Origin: BQWY01 sp046351095 | GTDB lineage: Bacteria > Nitrospirota > Nitrospiria > Nitrospirales > Nitrospiraceae | NCBI GenBank assembly: GCA_046351095.1 | Contig: JAXLZC010000001.1 | Coordinates: 2,852,001-2,916,000 of the forward strand | Direction: 5' to 3' | DNA: 64,000 nt | In this document: one piece after another, positions 34,571-43,663 of the stretch | Numbering within the stretch: position 1 is the first letter of the stretch | How the letters are laid out: the number at the start of each line of letters is the position of its first letter | The notes under the pieces: generated by a model | What the model was told of the DNA's origin: nothing | The model's input: only the letters and a program-made list of their open reading frames with translations | Databases searched by the model: none | Position numbers and translations under genes: made by a program

Positions 34571-35956
34571 TCACTCGCGGGGGCGGGTGTTTGACGATTG
34601 TGTGCCGCTGATGAGGCGCGCGCCGCCGGTGAAGGTCATGTACGACCACAGCCATTCGATCATCACGATAACACGTTGCCGGAACGTGATGAGAAACATG
34701 ACGTGCACCACGCACCAGACCATCCACGCCGCGAACCCTCCGAACCGGAACGGCCCGAGTGCCGCAACGGCGCGTTTGCGCCCGATCGTTGCGAGCATGC
34801 CGCGGTCGCGATACGAAAAGCTGGGTCGTGTCGGCTTTGCGCTTGCGTCGGGCGTCTGCGTTTCCGCAGCGATGATCCCCGCGACATGTTGTCCCATCTG
34901 TAGTGCAGCAGGCGCCACGGCCGGGGCCGGTTGACCGTCGGCGGCGCTGTGCGAGCAGGCAAGGTCGCCGATGACAAACACGTTCGGATGGTTCGGGATC
35001 GAGAGATCTGCTGTGACACGGACGCGACCGAGCGTGTCGGTTGGTGCGCCCAGTGCGGCGCCGAGCGGCGAGGCCTTTACGCCTGCGGCCCACAGCACAT
35101 TGTGGGTGACGATTCGTTCATCACCCTGCGGGCCATGCAACTGCACGTCCTGTGCAGTGATGGCGGTGACGCGGCAGCCGAGTCGGACGGTGACGCCGAG
35201 TTCGGCAAGGTCCTGTGCGGCGCGCCGCGCGAGTGTGTCGGGAAATCCCGGGAGGAGCCGGTCGGACGCTTCGACCAACATGACGCGTGTGTCTTCCGGA
35301 CGCACATGGTGGAAGTCGCATTGTACGGTGCGAAACGCAATCTCGCTGATGGCGCCGGCCAATTCTACGCCGGTCGGTCCGCCGCCGATCACGACGAAGG
35401 TGAGCGGTGCTGGTGCGGCCGTCGTGGCGCCGATCCGTTCTGCTTCCTCGAATGCCAACAAGACGCGTTGGCGAATCTCGATGGCATCTTCAATCGTCTT
35501 GAGTCCCGGCGCATGTCGCGCCCATTCGTTATGCCCGAAATAGGATTGTGTCGCGCCGGTTGCGAGCACAAGATAGTCGAACGGAACGGCGCCGTCGGAG
35601 AGCTGGACGCGACGGCGCGCGATATCGATGCCGGTGACCTCGGCCATCCAGACCGTGCAGTTGGGTTGGCGCGCGACGATATGTCGAATGGGAACCGCGA
35701 TCTGCGACGGCGACAATGCGGCGGTCGCCACTTGGTAGAGCAGCGGCTGAAAGAGGTGATGGTTGTGCCGGTCGATCAGCGTCACACGCACCGGTGCATC
35801 CCGGAGCGACAAGGCGGTCATCAGACCGCCGAAGCCGCCTCCGACGATGACGACATGCGGCCGCTCGCCGACTGCGTGTAGGTGCGGCTGTGTGTCAGTA
35901 GGCGATGTTGCACGATCGCGTTGCCGGTAGTCGGGATCTGATGCGGGAAGTGCCAT
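34571..35956 (-). CDS. ndh: Type II NADH dehydrogenase (NDH-2)
   Basis: Single-subunit membrane-associated FAD enzyme passing electrons from NADH to quinone. The 461-residue protein has the FAD dinucleotide motif VVIVGGGFGGLMTA (~35-48), DRHNHHLFQPLLYQVATAAL typical of NDH-2, the NADH motif VVIGGGPTGVELAGAI and FVIGDLACS binding FAD near the end. A C-terminal hydrophobic/amphipathic region (WMVWCVVHVMFLITFRQRVIV) anchors it. The start is chosen at MALPASDPDY; several upstream in-frame starts give unrelated extensions. Confidence 0.9.
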   Translation of the reverse strand: MALPASDPDYRQRDRATSPTDTQPHLHAVGERPHVVIVGGGFGGLMTALSLRDAPVRVTLIDRHNHHLFQPLLYQVATAALSPSQIAVPIRHIVARQPNCTVWMAEVTGIDIARRRVQLSDGAVPFDYLVLATGATQSYFGHNEWARHAPGLKTIEDAIEIRQRVLLAFEEAERIGATTAAPAPLTFVVIGGGPTGVELAGAISEIAFRTVQCDFHHVRPEDTRVMLVEASDRLLPGFPDTLARRAAQDLAELGVTVRLGCRVTAITAQDVQLHGPQGDERIVTHNVLWAAGVKASPLGAALGAPTDTLGRVRVTADLSIPNHPNVFVIGDLACSHSAADGQPAPAVAPAALQMGQHVAGIIAAETQTPDASAKPTRPSFSYRDRGMLATIGRKRAVAALGPFRFGGFAAWMVWCVVHVMFLITFRQRVIVMIEWLWSYMTFTGGARLISGTQSSNTRPRE

Positions 35957-36063
35957 AAGTGCACTCAGTATAGCGAGGAGCGGCGCTGCGTCTGAGCGAA
36001 AGTCAAAAAGCTGCGTAGGTGCGAGCGGCGGAGTGTTGAGGCGCGCGAAACGGAGTTCGAGGA

Positions 36064-36366
36064 CTACGAGAGCGGACGAGGGTTCGCGCATGTGGTGAGC
36101 GCCAACTTTTCGGCCCGTGAGAGGCGTTTGAGTGCCGCCTCGCGCTGAAGCGCCGCGCCTTTTGTTGCGTGCGGTTCGCTGTAACGCAGCGTCACCGGAC
36201 GGCGCGGGCGTGTGTATTTGGCGCCGGTGCCGGCATTGTGCGCAGCGATACGGCGGGCGAGGTCGCGTGCGATGCCGGTGTAAAGCGTGCCGTCTGCGCA
36301 TTCGAGCATGTAGACCAGCCATGTCTCTGGAGAGTTAGGTTCGGCGGCTGTCTCCGGACGCGTCAT
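36064..36366 (-). CDS. GIY-YIG nuclease superfamily protein (UPF0213/YhbQ-like)
   Basis: 100 residues. WLVYMLECADGTLYTGIARDLARRIAAHN carries the GIY-YIG pattern (VYML...YTGI) with the catalytic Arg, and GTGAKYTRPRRPVTLRYSE the following strand; EAALKRLSRAEKLAL is the helical end. Stand-alone YhbQ-like proteins are small DNA-binding/endonuclease folds of unclear role. Separated from NDH-2 by 107 bases on the same strand. Confidence 0.88.
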   Translation of the reverse strand: MTRPETAAEPNSPETWLVYMLECADGTLYTGIARDLARRIAAHNAGTGAKYTRPRRPVTLRYSEPHATKGAALQREAALKRLSRAEKLALTTCANPRPLS

Positions 36367-36472
36367 GCCGTCATCTTGCCCGGCTCCCTAGGGAAAAGAA
36401 AGCAGTGCGGCGTATCGCACATGCGCGGTCACCTGTAGGGGAGGCGCAGCCTCCGTGGTATACTCCGCCGCC

Positions 36473-37441
36473 ATGCCGACCGACGAACGCAATCCTGTGA
36501 CACTGGATACGGAACTGACGATTACCGAGGGGCGTCAGCGTGCGGTGCTGTCGCCGTGGGGCGCGGCGCTACGACGCTACTATGAGGTCGACGCCGCCGG
36601 ACGCGAAACGAATATTGTCTGGGGCTATTCGGGCGGTAACCAGAAAAAGGGTGGGCAGGGCGATGTGCTGATCCCGTTTCCGGGGCGTATTGCGGAGGGG
36701 CGGTACACGTTCGACGGATGTACGTATCAGCTCGAACGCAACGACAAGGAAGGGCCCAACGCCATCCATGGGTTTGTGCGTAACCTGCCGTGGCGTGTGG
36801 CGGAGCAGACGGCGTCGGCGGTGCGCTTCGAGGTCACGATCGATGCCGCGATGTATGCCGAGAAGGGGTATCCCTTTTCGCTTTCCTGTCTGCTGACGTA
36901 TCGATTGGAACAGGGTGGGCTGACCTGTCGCTTCGACGTGCGGAACGTCGGGACTGCCGCCGCGCCGGTCGGTATCGGCTTTCATCCCTATTTTGTGATC
37001 GGGGTCGATCCGGTCGACGGGGCTGAAGTCACGATCCCCGCACGTTCCTATCTCGCATTTAACGAGCGCTTGGCGCCGACCGGGCAGGTCTTATCGGTAG
37101 ACGGCTCGGAGTGGGACTATCGGCGTATGCGTGAAGTCGGCGCGCATCGCTTTAATCATTGTTATCTTCATCTGGATCGAGATGGGCAGGGTGTGGCGAC
37201 GGCGGTCTTCCGGAATCCACAGAGCGGTCGGACGATTCGCATCGCGATGGACGAGTCGTTTTATGCGATCGTTGTCTACACCGGCGATGCGATTCCAAAT
37301 GCGGCGCGGCAGGCCCTGGCGATCGAGCCGATGACCTGCGCGAGCGACGCCTTCAACCATCCGGAGTGGGGCCTGCGCCGACTTGCGCCGGGCGAGACTT
37401 TTTCAGGCCGCTTCTCGATCCATCACGAGTCGCGCGGCTAA
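36473..37441 (+). CDS. Aldose 1-epimerase
   Basis: Galactose-mutarotase fold, 322 residues, converting alpha and beta aldose anomers. Marks: PFPGRIAEGRYTFDG, GPNAIHGFVRNLPWRV (the first active-site histidine region), GIGFHPYFVIG (second histidine) and AIEPMTCASDAFNHP with a late glutamate. ATG at 36473 gives MPTDERNPVTL; an in-frame GTG at 36455 is an alternative. A GAGGC-GCA-GCCTC hairpin lies just upstream at 36441-36453. Confidence 0.87.
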   Translation: MPTDERNPVTLDTELTITEGRQRAVLSPWGAALRRYYEVDAAGRETNIVWGYSGGNQKKGGQGDVLIPFPGRIAEGRYTFDGCTYQLERNDKEGPNAIHGFVRNLPWRVAEQTASAVRFEVTIDAAMYAEKGYPFSLSCLLTYRLEQGGLTCRFDVRNVGTAAAPVGIGFHPYFVIGVDPVDGAEVTIPARSYLAFNERLAPTGQVLSVDGSEWDYRRMREVGAHRFNHCYLHLDRDGQGVATAVFRNPQSGRTIRIAMDESFYAIVVYTGDAIPNAARQALAIEPMTCASDAFNHPEWGLRRLAPGETFSGRFSIHHESRG

Positions 37442-37480
37442 CACGACCTGGCGAGGGCCTCTCGGCCGGTCGCCTTCCGA

Positions 37481-37899
37481 TCAATAAATACTTTTGCTGA
37501 CCTCGTTCGAATACGTACTTTCCAGCCCGCTCGTGCTGTACGCGGTCACGGTGAAGAAGTACGTCGAGCCTTGGACGAGATTCTTGACCGTGTATTGCGT
37601 CATCTTGCCCACCCCCACCGGGGCGCCGTAGCTGCCGGACGTTTTGCCCACGTAGACCTTATAGCCGGCCAAGTCCGTTTCGAAATGGCGCTCCAGCTGA
37701 GCGTGGCCGACTGCTGCGGTGGCGGCGGCGCCGCTTGGACGGTCAACGTCACGGGAAGCGTCAACGTGCTGCCGCGCGAGACACGGACTGTGACGGTCGC
37801 TGTGTAGGCACCGGCGGTGAGTCCCGCAGGATTAGCGTTCACGGAAAACTGATCAGAAGATGTCAGGCGAGAGGACGCAACAGGTGCAGGAGGGCAGGC
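37481..37899 (-). pseudogene. Broken fibronectin type III-containing gene (3' part)
   Basis: On the minus strand the last ~70 residues of a fibronectin type III domain are readable: AGYKVYVGKTSGSYG, YTVKNLVQGSTYFFTVTAYS, ending NEVSKSIY. Upstream the reading continues in another frame as a beta-sandwich repeat (AGAYTATVTVRVSRGSTLTL, then a Pro run and SATLSWS). Comparing frames, one base is missing near 37686, where SWS-A-N-FETDLAG would be expected. The 5' end is missing: it is cut off just before the hairpin at 37906. Such domains occur in exported or surface proteins. Confidence 0.72.
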
Positions 37900-37905
37900 G
37901 AACGT

Positions 37906-37940
37906 GAATGGGCGCGCCTTCAGCGAAGGCGCGCCCATTC
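37906..37940. terminator. Very stable 15-bp hairpin
   Basis: GAATGGGCGCGCCTT (37906-37920) pairs perfectly with its reverse complement at 37926-37940, with a 5-base loop. It starts 12 bases after the tautomerase stop codon on the minus strand and is a likely terminator for that gene, though a T run is lacking. It also marks the point where the fibronectin remnant is cut off. Confidence 0.55.
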
Positions 37941-37952
37941 GTACAACTACGA

Positions 37953-38183
37953 TCAACCGGCGTGTTTGGCGGACTGTGTTGCGCGCTCCCTCGCGCGCAG
38001 TTCGGTGGTGGTGATGCCGCCGACGCCCCAGTTGTCGGTATCGACCTCGTCGATGACGACGAACGTATGGGCCGGGTTCTTCTTGAGGACCCGCACCAGC
38101 ATGGCCGTCGTCTCGGCGATGAGCTGGCGTTTCTGCTCGACGGTGACGCCTTCGCGCGTCACCTGAATCTGTACGTACGGCAT
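37953..38183 (-). CDS. 4-oxalocrotonate tautomerase-like protein
   Basis: 76 residues. After removal of Met the N-terminal proline (PYVQIQVTREGVT) is the catalytic base of the tautomerase superfamily; AETTAMLVRVLKKNPAHTFVVIDEV is the usual helix-strand core. Functions range from enol-keto tautomerisation to dehalogenation, so the substrate is open. GGAGGCAGCC before the ATG at 38183 overrides an upstream in-frame start at 38228. Confidence 0.86.
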   Translation of the reverse strand: MPYVQIQVTREGVTVEQKRQLIAETTAMLVRVLKKNPAHTFVVIDEVDTDNWGVGGITTTELRARERATQSAKHAG

Positions 38184-38221
38184 GGCTGCCTCCCTTCGGT
38201 TGCTCTCGGTGAATGTCGCCG

Positions 38222-38944
38222 TTACCACTTGCCCGCATGCGCGCCGCCGTCGACGTGCAACACTTCTCCCGTCACAAACCCAGCGTTGGTCAGGTACAAG
38301 ACGGCATCCACGATTTCGTCGACCGTCCCGATGCGGTGAATCGGATGCAGCGACTTCAGAAAGTCGTGCGTACTCGGTTGGTGCATCGGCGTGTCGATGA
38401 TACCCGCGCCGATGGCGTTCACGCGAATACCTTCGCCGGCCAACTCGATGGCGAGGGCCGCGGTCACCGCATTGAGACCGCCCTTCGTCAACACGGGGAT
38501 TGCCGCGTTCACGCCCGCAATCGGTTGATCGGCCAGCGTCGTCGTGATGTTCACGATATGCCCGGAGCCGGTTCGGCGCATGGCGCGCACCGCTGCTTGC
38601 GTGACGTACAAAAAACCCGCCAGGTTGGTGCTCACCAATTGCTCGAAGTCGGCAGTGGTGTAGTCCGTGAACGGCTTCGGAATAAAAATGCCGGCGTTGT
38701 TGACCAGCAGGTCCACGCGTCCGAACCGTGCGATGGCGGTCTCGACGAGACGCGTCGCCGTGTCGGGGCGGCCGATGTCGCCGTCGACCAGCGCCAACGA
38801 GTCGGACGCGGCGAGCGTGCCGGCCTGCGAGATCCGTCGGGAGTTGGCGACGACGCGATACCCTTCCTCCAAGAGACGCGTGGTGAGACCGAGTCCGATG
38901 CCGCTAGAGGCGCCGGTGACGATGGCTGTAGGGATCACACTCAT
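38222..38944 (-). CDS. Short-chain dehydrogenase/reductase family protein
   Basis: 240 residues. NAD(P) motif TAIVTGASSGIGLGL, NNAGIF motif, and IRVNAIGAGIIDTP further on. In the usual catalytic stretch the protein reads NITTTLADQPIAGVNAAIP then VLTKGGLNAVT, so the YxxxK tyrosine is replaced by proline and the catalytic serine by threonine. Either the family works without the tyrosine or it has another role. AAGGAG seven bases before 38944 sets the start. Divergent from the HxlR regulator, which probably controls it. Confidence 0.86.
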   Translation of the reverse strand: MSVIPTAIVTGASSGIGLGLTTRLLEEGYRVVANSRRISQAGTLAASDSLALVDGDIGRPDTATRLVETAIARFGRVDLLVNNAGIFIPKPFTDYTTADFEQLVSTNLAGFLYVTQAAVRAMRRTGSGHIVNITTTLADQPIAGVNAAIPVLTKGGLNAVTAALAIELAGEGIRVNAIGAGIIDTPMHQPSTHDFLKSLHPIHRIGTVDEIVDAVLYLTNAGFVTGEVLHVDGGAHAGKW

Positions 38945-39036
38945 GGGACACTCCTTTGATTGTTGGTGAACGTGTTGCACCCGTTGTCCAGCCGAAGATA
39001 AGACGAGAACTTTCTCTCGGCAATATGCTATCTATT

Positions 39037-39069
39037 GGAAAGTCTTTAATGCACTTTCCGAATGGAAAG
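39037..39069. promoter_or_regulatory. Candidate HxlR operator (three GGAAAG half-sites)
   Basis: GGAAAG (39037), CTTTCC (39054) and GGAAAG (39064) lie 30-60 bases before the hxlR-like start in the divergent SDR/HxlR promoter region. The first two form an inverted repeat with an 11-base gap, suited to a dimeric winged-helix regulator controlling both directions. Binding is inferred. Confidence 0.4.
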
Positions 39070-39097
39070 CGCGCGGTAGTTTCGAAAGGAGACGCAT

Positions 39098-39460
39098 ATG
39101 GCCGTCAAACGCCGAAAAAATCAGTCGCTTGCGCCGCCGGACGGCTGTCCGTTGACGGTGTGTATGGGGGTGCTGGGCGGGGCGTGGACGCCGAATGTGA
39201 TTTGGTATTTGCGCGGGGGCGCGCGGCGCTTCAGCGAGTTGATGGCCGATATTCCGGGTGTCTCGCCGAAGGTGTTTACCGCACGACTCAAGAAGTTGAC
39301 GGCGGACGGTATCATCGTGCGGACCGTCGTGCCCACGTCGCCGCCGACGGTGGAATATGCGCTGACCGATTTGGGGCGCGAACTCACGCCGGCGATCGAT
39401 GCGATCGTGCAGGTCGGGCACAAGCTCAAGACACGTCGAGGAAAGGCGACGGAAAACTAA
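39098..39460 (+). CDS. HxlR-family transcriptional regulator
   Basis: 120 residues of winged helix-turn-helix. The N-terminal cysteine context DGCPLTVCMGVLGGAWTPNVIWYLR and the HTH block RRFSELMADIPGVSPKVFTARLKKLTADGIIVR, followed by a wing with PPTVEYALTDLG, are family hallmarks; the first cysteine is the redox/aldehyde-sensing position in characterised HxlR proteins. Divergent from the SDR gene and upstream of a flavin-fold protein, so it likely senses a reactive electrophile or redox change. Confidence 0.9.
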   Translation: MAVKRRKNQSLAPPDGCPLTVCMGVLGGAWTPNVIWYLRGGARRFSELMADIPGVSPKVFTARLKKLTADGIIVRTVVPTSPPTVEYALTDLGRELTPAIDAIVQVGHKLKTRRGKATEN

Positions 39461-39565
39461 TCAGCGTCTGAGCGGCGCGTGCCGCGCGCGGCGCCGCCGC
39501 GACCTCGCGCGTAGTGTGAAGTGCGGAATCAGGAACCGGGCGGTCGAGAGAGAGAAGGAGAATCC

Positions 39566-40126
39566 ATGGGACGGACGTTTGCGAGTATCACGGAGGAACT
39601 TGTCGCATTCATTGGACGGCAACAGATGTTTTTTGTCGCGACGGCGCCCCTCGCGGCGACGGGGTTGTTGAATGTGTCGCCCAAAGGTCTCGACTCCTTT
39701 GTTGTCATCGATCCGCAGACCGTCGCGTATCTCGACCTGACCGGCAGCGGCGCAGAAACGATTGCGCACCTTCGGGAGAACGGGCGCATCGTCGTGATGT
39801 TCAGCTCGTTCGACGAGCAGGCGAAGACGGTGCGGTTGCACGGCACCGGGAGGGCGGTGATGCCGCAGGATGCAGACTTCGTCGAATTGTATGCGCGCTT
39901 CCCGCCGCATCCCGGCGTGCGAAGTATCATCCGTATCGCGGTGACACGTGTCAGCGACTCGTGCGGATTCGGTGCGCCGCGTATGCGTTATGAAGGGCAG
40001 CGCGACGAACTCGCGACGTGGGCGATGGCGAAGGGGCCGGAAGGGATGGCGGACTATCGGCGCCGAAAGAACCGCGTGAGTATCGATGGATTGCCCGCCG
40101 TGGACGAACCGGAACCGATGGCGTAG
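39566..40126 (+). CDS. Pyridoxamine 5'-phosphate oxidase-fold (FMN-binding) protein
   Basis: 186 residues: FIGRQQMFFVATAPLAATGLLNVSPKGLDSF is the split-barrel opening, followed by LTGSGAETIAHLRENGRIVVMF and TVRLHGTGRAVM. This is the PPOx/general stress protein 26 type, typically reducing F420 or FMN-linked substrates or acting as a flavin reductase. GGAGAATCC before 39566 fixes the start. Lies after HxlR in the same direction, 105 bases on. Confidence 0.84.
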   Translation: MGRTFASITEELVAFIGRQQMFFVATAPLAATGLLNVSPKGLDSFVVIDPQTVAYLDLTGSGAETIAHLRENGRIVVMFSSFDEQAKTVRLHGTGRAVMPQDADFVELYARFPPHPGVRSIIRIAVTRVSDSCGFGAPRMRYEGQRDELATWAMAKGPEGMADYRRRKNRVSIDGLPAVDEPEPMA

Positions 40127-40174
40127 CCAACTGCGCAGGGAAGGCTCGCACTGAGCGATGCGCTGCGGCGACCG

Positions 40175-41392
40175 TTACTTGGCGATGGTGATGCCGGGAA
40201 CGCCGGCCCGCGAGACGTCGGTCACCGTCATTTGGAAGAGCTGGTAGAGCAACTTAAACGATTCACGGTTCCAGCGCGCATTCGGACCCGTCACGTTGAC
40301 GGCGTACGTATTGCCGTGTGTGGTCGCCGACCAATCGGCATTGGCCGACGGAAGCGTGCCCACCGCCATGTCGAGCGTCGCGACGGGATTTTCCGCCACC
40401 GCCGGGGTGCGAGGGTCCGGCTCGACGTGGAATTCCGGAGCCTCCTCGATGGTGTGTCCGAGAAATCCGAGGATTGTGTTGAAACTGCGTAGGCGGAATT
40501 CGCCTCGGATCGGCCACTCGCCGCCGGGATGTCCGGGGCGAATGTCGAAGCCCAGTTCATCCGTCGGGTCCTGATCCGCTTCCTCGTCCAGCCTGATCCG
40601 CTCCTCCTGCGGCAACGTATCCGGATCGAAATTCGTAATGAGAATGCGCCCGGAGACCGGTTTGCGCAGGCGATACAGTTTGGCCTCGGCGTCGTGCGCG
40701 ATGAAGTAGTCCTGCTCGAGCGACTTGAAGCCCTCCGCCGATACCGCGCTTTCCGGGAGCGTCCACGTGCGTTCGAAGACCAACGGCTCCGCGTAGAGGG
40801 CGTTGGCGTCTTGAATGGCCGACAGATGGAGGACGACTTTCCGGAAAAATTCGTACTCGGCGGCGTGCGCCGGGTTGTTGCGGTAGGGGACATCCCCGCC
40901 CTGATGCTTCACGCGGAGTTCCCCCGCCATCAGCCGAAGCAGTAAGTCGATATCCGTACGTTGGCGGAGCAGCAGCACGACCTTTTGCTCGTGAAACGGC
41001 GACAGGAGGCGACGGGTGAAGTCTTCCCCTTCGATCGGCGCGATACTGATCGTGGGATTTTCCGCGACGCTGCCGCCGAAGATCGGCACCAGTGTGCGGC
41101 CCAGATCGCCCGTCAGTGTCGGCGTCGCTCCGGCGTTGAGGCGGAAGTCGAACGTCGCCGCGATATTCGAGACGCCCGTAAAGTGAATCGGTTGATGGTA
41201 GCGCGCGCGGGCGATGTTGATCAGGAGTTGTTTCGCGATGGAGTCATGCATCGCCTCGTCGTAGGCGATGACGGCGCGGTTCAACGTCGGCGCCGACAGA
41301 CAGCCGCTGAGCAGTCCGCACGCGAGCAGGAGAAAGGCGGCGCGCAGGCTGTATCGGTGGAAATTGGTCGTCGAGCGTGGGCGTGGTGGCAT
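40175..41392 (-). CDS. Lipoprotein of unknown function
   Basis: 405 residues. Signal FHRYSLRAAFLLLACGLLSGC with the lipobox LSGC, then a mature domain with NRAVIAYDEAMHDSIAKQLLINIARARYHQPIHF, a pattern seen in a widespread uncharacterised family of Proteobacteria and Nitrospirota. Several loops carry Asp/Glu/Pro runs (DPDTLPQEERIRLDEEADQD). No enzyme motif is visible. It is a single transcription unit, ending near the ABM-free gap to the flavin-fold gene. Confidence 0.72.
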   Translation of the reverse strand: MPPRPRSTTNFHRYSLRAAFLLLACGLLSGCLSAPTLNRAVIAYDEAMHDSIAKQLLINIARARYHQPIHFTGVSNIAATFDFRLNAGATPTLTGDLGRTLVPIFGGSVAENPTISIAPIEGEDFTRRLLSPFHEQKVVLLLRQRTDIDLLLRLMAGELRVKHQGGDVPYRNNPAHAAEYEFFRKVVLHLSAIQDANALYAEPLVFERTWTLPESAVSAEGFKSLEQDYFIAHDAEAKLYRLRKPVSGRILITNFDPDTLPQEERIRLDEEADQDPTDELGFDIRPGHPGGEWPIRGEFRLRSFNTILGFLGHTIEEAPEFHVEPDPRTPAVAENPVATLDMAVGTLPSANADWSATTHGNTYAVNVTGPNARWNRESFKLLYQLFQMTVTDVSRAGVPGITIAK

Positions 41393-41538
41393 GTCGCAGC
41401 GGGTTGTACCACAGCGCCCGGGGAGTTCCTAGCCGTGGCGCCGGATTCACCGAATTTGGGTCTGGCTCGTGAGGTGTTTCTGCGGGGTCGTGTGCCGACG
41501 GATGGCCAGCTAAGGGATAGTCTGCTGGGACGGATCAG

Positions 41539-42061
41539 TTATTTATCCGAGTTTCGTCTGCGCTTGGACACTTGCCGTCGGTTGAGTGCCAGCGATGCTT
41601 TTGACGCGCTGACAGTGCCCGTTGGCAGTAGCGGCAATCCCAGCGCACTCAAGAATCTATTGTGTGTGTCTCGCGCCTTCCGAATGTCTTTCTCAAGCTT
41701 CACCAGAGCCTTGTGCGTCGCTGCGAGGTCAATCTCCTTCTCACCCACCGTCGTGCTGATGTAGCGGGAGATGTTGAGGTTGAACTCGTTTTTCTCGATC
41801 TCTGCCATCTCCACACGCCTGGAGTAGCGGGGTTTTTCCGCGCGGTTTTTGTAGGTGTCGATGATCTTCTGGATGTGCTCCGGCTTGAGCTGGTTCTGGC
41901 GTTTGTCTTTCTCGAAATGCTCGGCGGCGTTGATGAAGAGCACGTCGTCCGGCTTCTTGCATTTCTTGAGCACGAGAATGCAGACCGGGGTGCCGGTGGA
42001 GTAGAAGAGGGTTCGCGGGCAGGCCGATGATCGTGTCGATGTGGCCGTCCTTCAGCAGCAA
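41539..42061 (-). pseudogene. hsdM 3' fragment with a frameshift
   Basis: The C-terminal ~165 residues of a type I N6-adenine methylase: HSLLLKDGHIDTIIGLPAN, then after one extra base near 42013 LFYSTGTPVCILVLKKCKKP, INAAEHFEKDKRQNQL, and ends GLPLLPTGTVSASKAS. The 5' part is missing; the fragment starts right after the stop codon of the DGNHR gene. It does not match the intact methylase at 45067-47373, so it belonged to a different type I system. Confidence 0.85.
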
Positions 42062-42069
42062 GGAGTGCG

Positions 42070-43659
42070 CTAAATCTCCCCCGCCGCCGCCTTCGTGAGA
42101 ATCTCCTGCAAATGACCGCGCAGCTTTCCGGGAATATCGGCAGCTTCGGCGATGGGCTCATAACGAAAGGTATTCGTATCGAAGGGAACTTTGTCGGCAG
42201 GCGCCGCTAGGGCATTGAAGAAGAGCAGGAGGCGACCGGTCTTCATGTGATGTAGCGCGTAGCCGAGTTCGATCATCACGTTGGGGCGCAGTCCGGTGAG
42301 GTCGGCGATGAAGATTTCGCTGCTGAGAATGGCTTCATACATCGAGGCGTGAATGGGGAAGGTGCCGCCTTCCTGTGTGCCCATGTCGATGAGTTCAAGT
42401 TGAAGCTCGGTTTCCACGAGCTGCCGAAGCGCAGTCAGTCGATTGTTGGCCCGCTGGAGCTGCTCGCCGTCGTTCGCGGTGGGATACCAGCGCGCAAGGA
42501 AAACTTTTTTCGGGATGCGGCTGCGTACGGCGTCATAGATTCCGATCATCTGCTTGCCCAGTGGCTTGCCGGTGGTCAGGCCGCGCATGCCGTCGCTGCC
42601 CATCCACTTTGCCATGTCGCGCAGGTAGGACACTGTTTCCGCCATACGCTGGTCGTGGGTTCCAGTAGGAGTAGATCGCATCCAGACGTGGGTGGCGAGT
42701 TCCAAAAAGTAATCGGCCCGGCAAAAATCCTGAAAGTCGGCGTGCAGGTGCGTGCAAACATCCGAGAGCGCGCCGACGATCTCATCGCGGAACTGCGTCA
42801 GCGTGGTGAGCTCGGCCTTGCGGTCTGGATAGGTGGACAGCAGTTCACGGCTCGCCATGGAAAGCCTCGCCAATGAACGACCGCCGAGGCGGGAGCGGTT
42901 TGGCTCCGGCAGGGCTCGCAGGCTGGTATCCAAAAGCCGCGTCAGGTGCAGCACAGGTGCTTGAGCAAACTCCACGTGGGCGGGTTGCGCATTCGCCGGG
43001 TTCTGTCCGAGGATCAGTTTGAGGGCGAACTCGCCATCCAGCGGCTTGGCCGTGCTGTTGATGGTGTGAAAGACGAGCGCCTCGGTGTAGTCGTGCGCGG
43101 CATCGCCTACATCGCCGAGCAGTAGCAGGCAGAAGGGCACTTTGTAGCGATTTATCTGGCCGGCCACGGCTGCCAGTTGCTCGGCCTTTGCCAAGCGGTG
43201 GTTGCCGTCGATGCGCCGGATGCGCTGTTGCTGTTTGATGGCGGGCAGGTCCTTCACCTTCACCCGCAGGATGTGATTGAGCAGTGTCTTTCCTTTGTGC
43301 TTTCGGCGAAGGGTGATGCCGCCTCCGCTGTAGCGGACACCGATCTGAACGGGCGCGAAGTTGCTCGTAGTGGGCAGCTCCTCCTTTTCCATCGGTAGGC
43401 GCACGGAGAGGATGATTTCCGGGATGAATCGTTGATCGCCCTGCTCGAAATAAATCCGCACTTCCTCGGCATGGTCTTCATCCAGCGGTCGCTGGTGGCC
43501 CACCACAGCCCCGTTGGCCTGCGGCTCCTCCATGAGCACGGGGACGGAGATGCGAGCGAGTTCCTGAAGCGTGGCAAAGCCACGGATGATGTTGAAGCTC
43601 CCCAGCACTTCCGTGCCGAAGATGCCTTCAATCTCGATGGTGTTGCGGTTGCTGGGCAT
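42070..43659 (-). CDS. DGNHR-domain protein with C-terminal TIR-like domain
   Basis: 529 residues. The N-terminal ~300 contain RIRRIDGNHRLAKAEQL (D151-R155), like the DGQHR motif of DndB/ParB-like nucleases and regulators. The C-terminal ~140 (KKVFLARWYPTANDGEQLQR, then SEIFIADLTGLRPNVMIELG) read as a TIR-like/nucleoside-deoxyribosyltransferase-like fold, with the glutamate of IELGYAL at a plausible catalytic place. The gene starts 4 bases after the hsdS stop, so it is co-translated. I infer a sensor fused to a nucleotide-hydrolysing effector, but neither activity is established. Confidence 0.78.
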   Translation of the reverse strand: MPSNRNTIEIEGIFGTEVLGSFNIIRGFATLQELARISVPVLMEEPQANGAVVGHQRPLDEDHAEEVRIYFEQGDQRFIPEIILSVRLPMEKEELPTTSNFAPVQIGVRYSGGGITLRRKHKGKTLLNHILRVKVKDLPAIKQQQRIRRIDGNHRLAKAEQLAAVAGQINRYKVPFCLLLLGDVGDAAHDYTEALVFHTINSTAKPLDGEFALKLILGQNPANAQPAHVEFAQAPVLHLTRLLDTSLRALPEPNRSRLGGRSLARLSMASRELLSTYPDRKAELTTLTQFRDEIVGALSDVCTHLHADFQDFCRADYFLELATHVWMRSTPTGTHDQRMAETVSYLRDMAKWMGSDGMRGLTTGKPLGKQMIGIYDAVRSRIPKKVFLARWYPTANDGEQLQRANNRLTALRQLVETELQLELIDMGTQEGGTFPIHASMYEAILSSEIFIADLTGLRPNVMIELGYALHHMKTGRLLLFFNALAAPADKVPFDTNTFRYEPIAEAADIPGKLRGHLQEILTKAAAGEI

Positions 43660-43663
43660 GGTC

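Noticed and set aside
36441..36453. GAGGC-GCA-GCCTC small hairpin before the aldose epimerase
   Set aside because: Five-bp stem only; too short to call a regulatory element.
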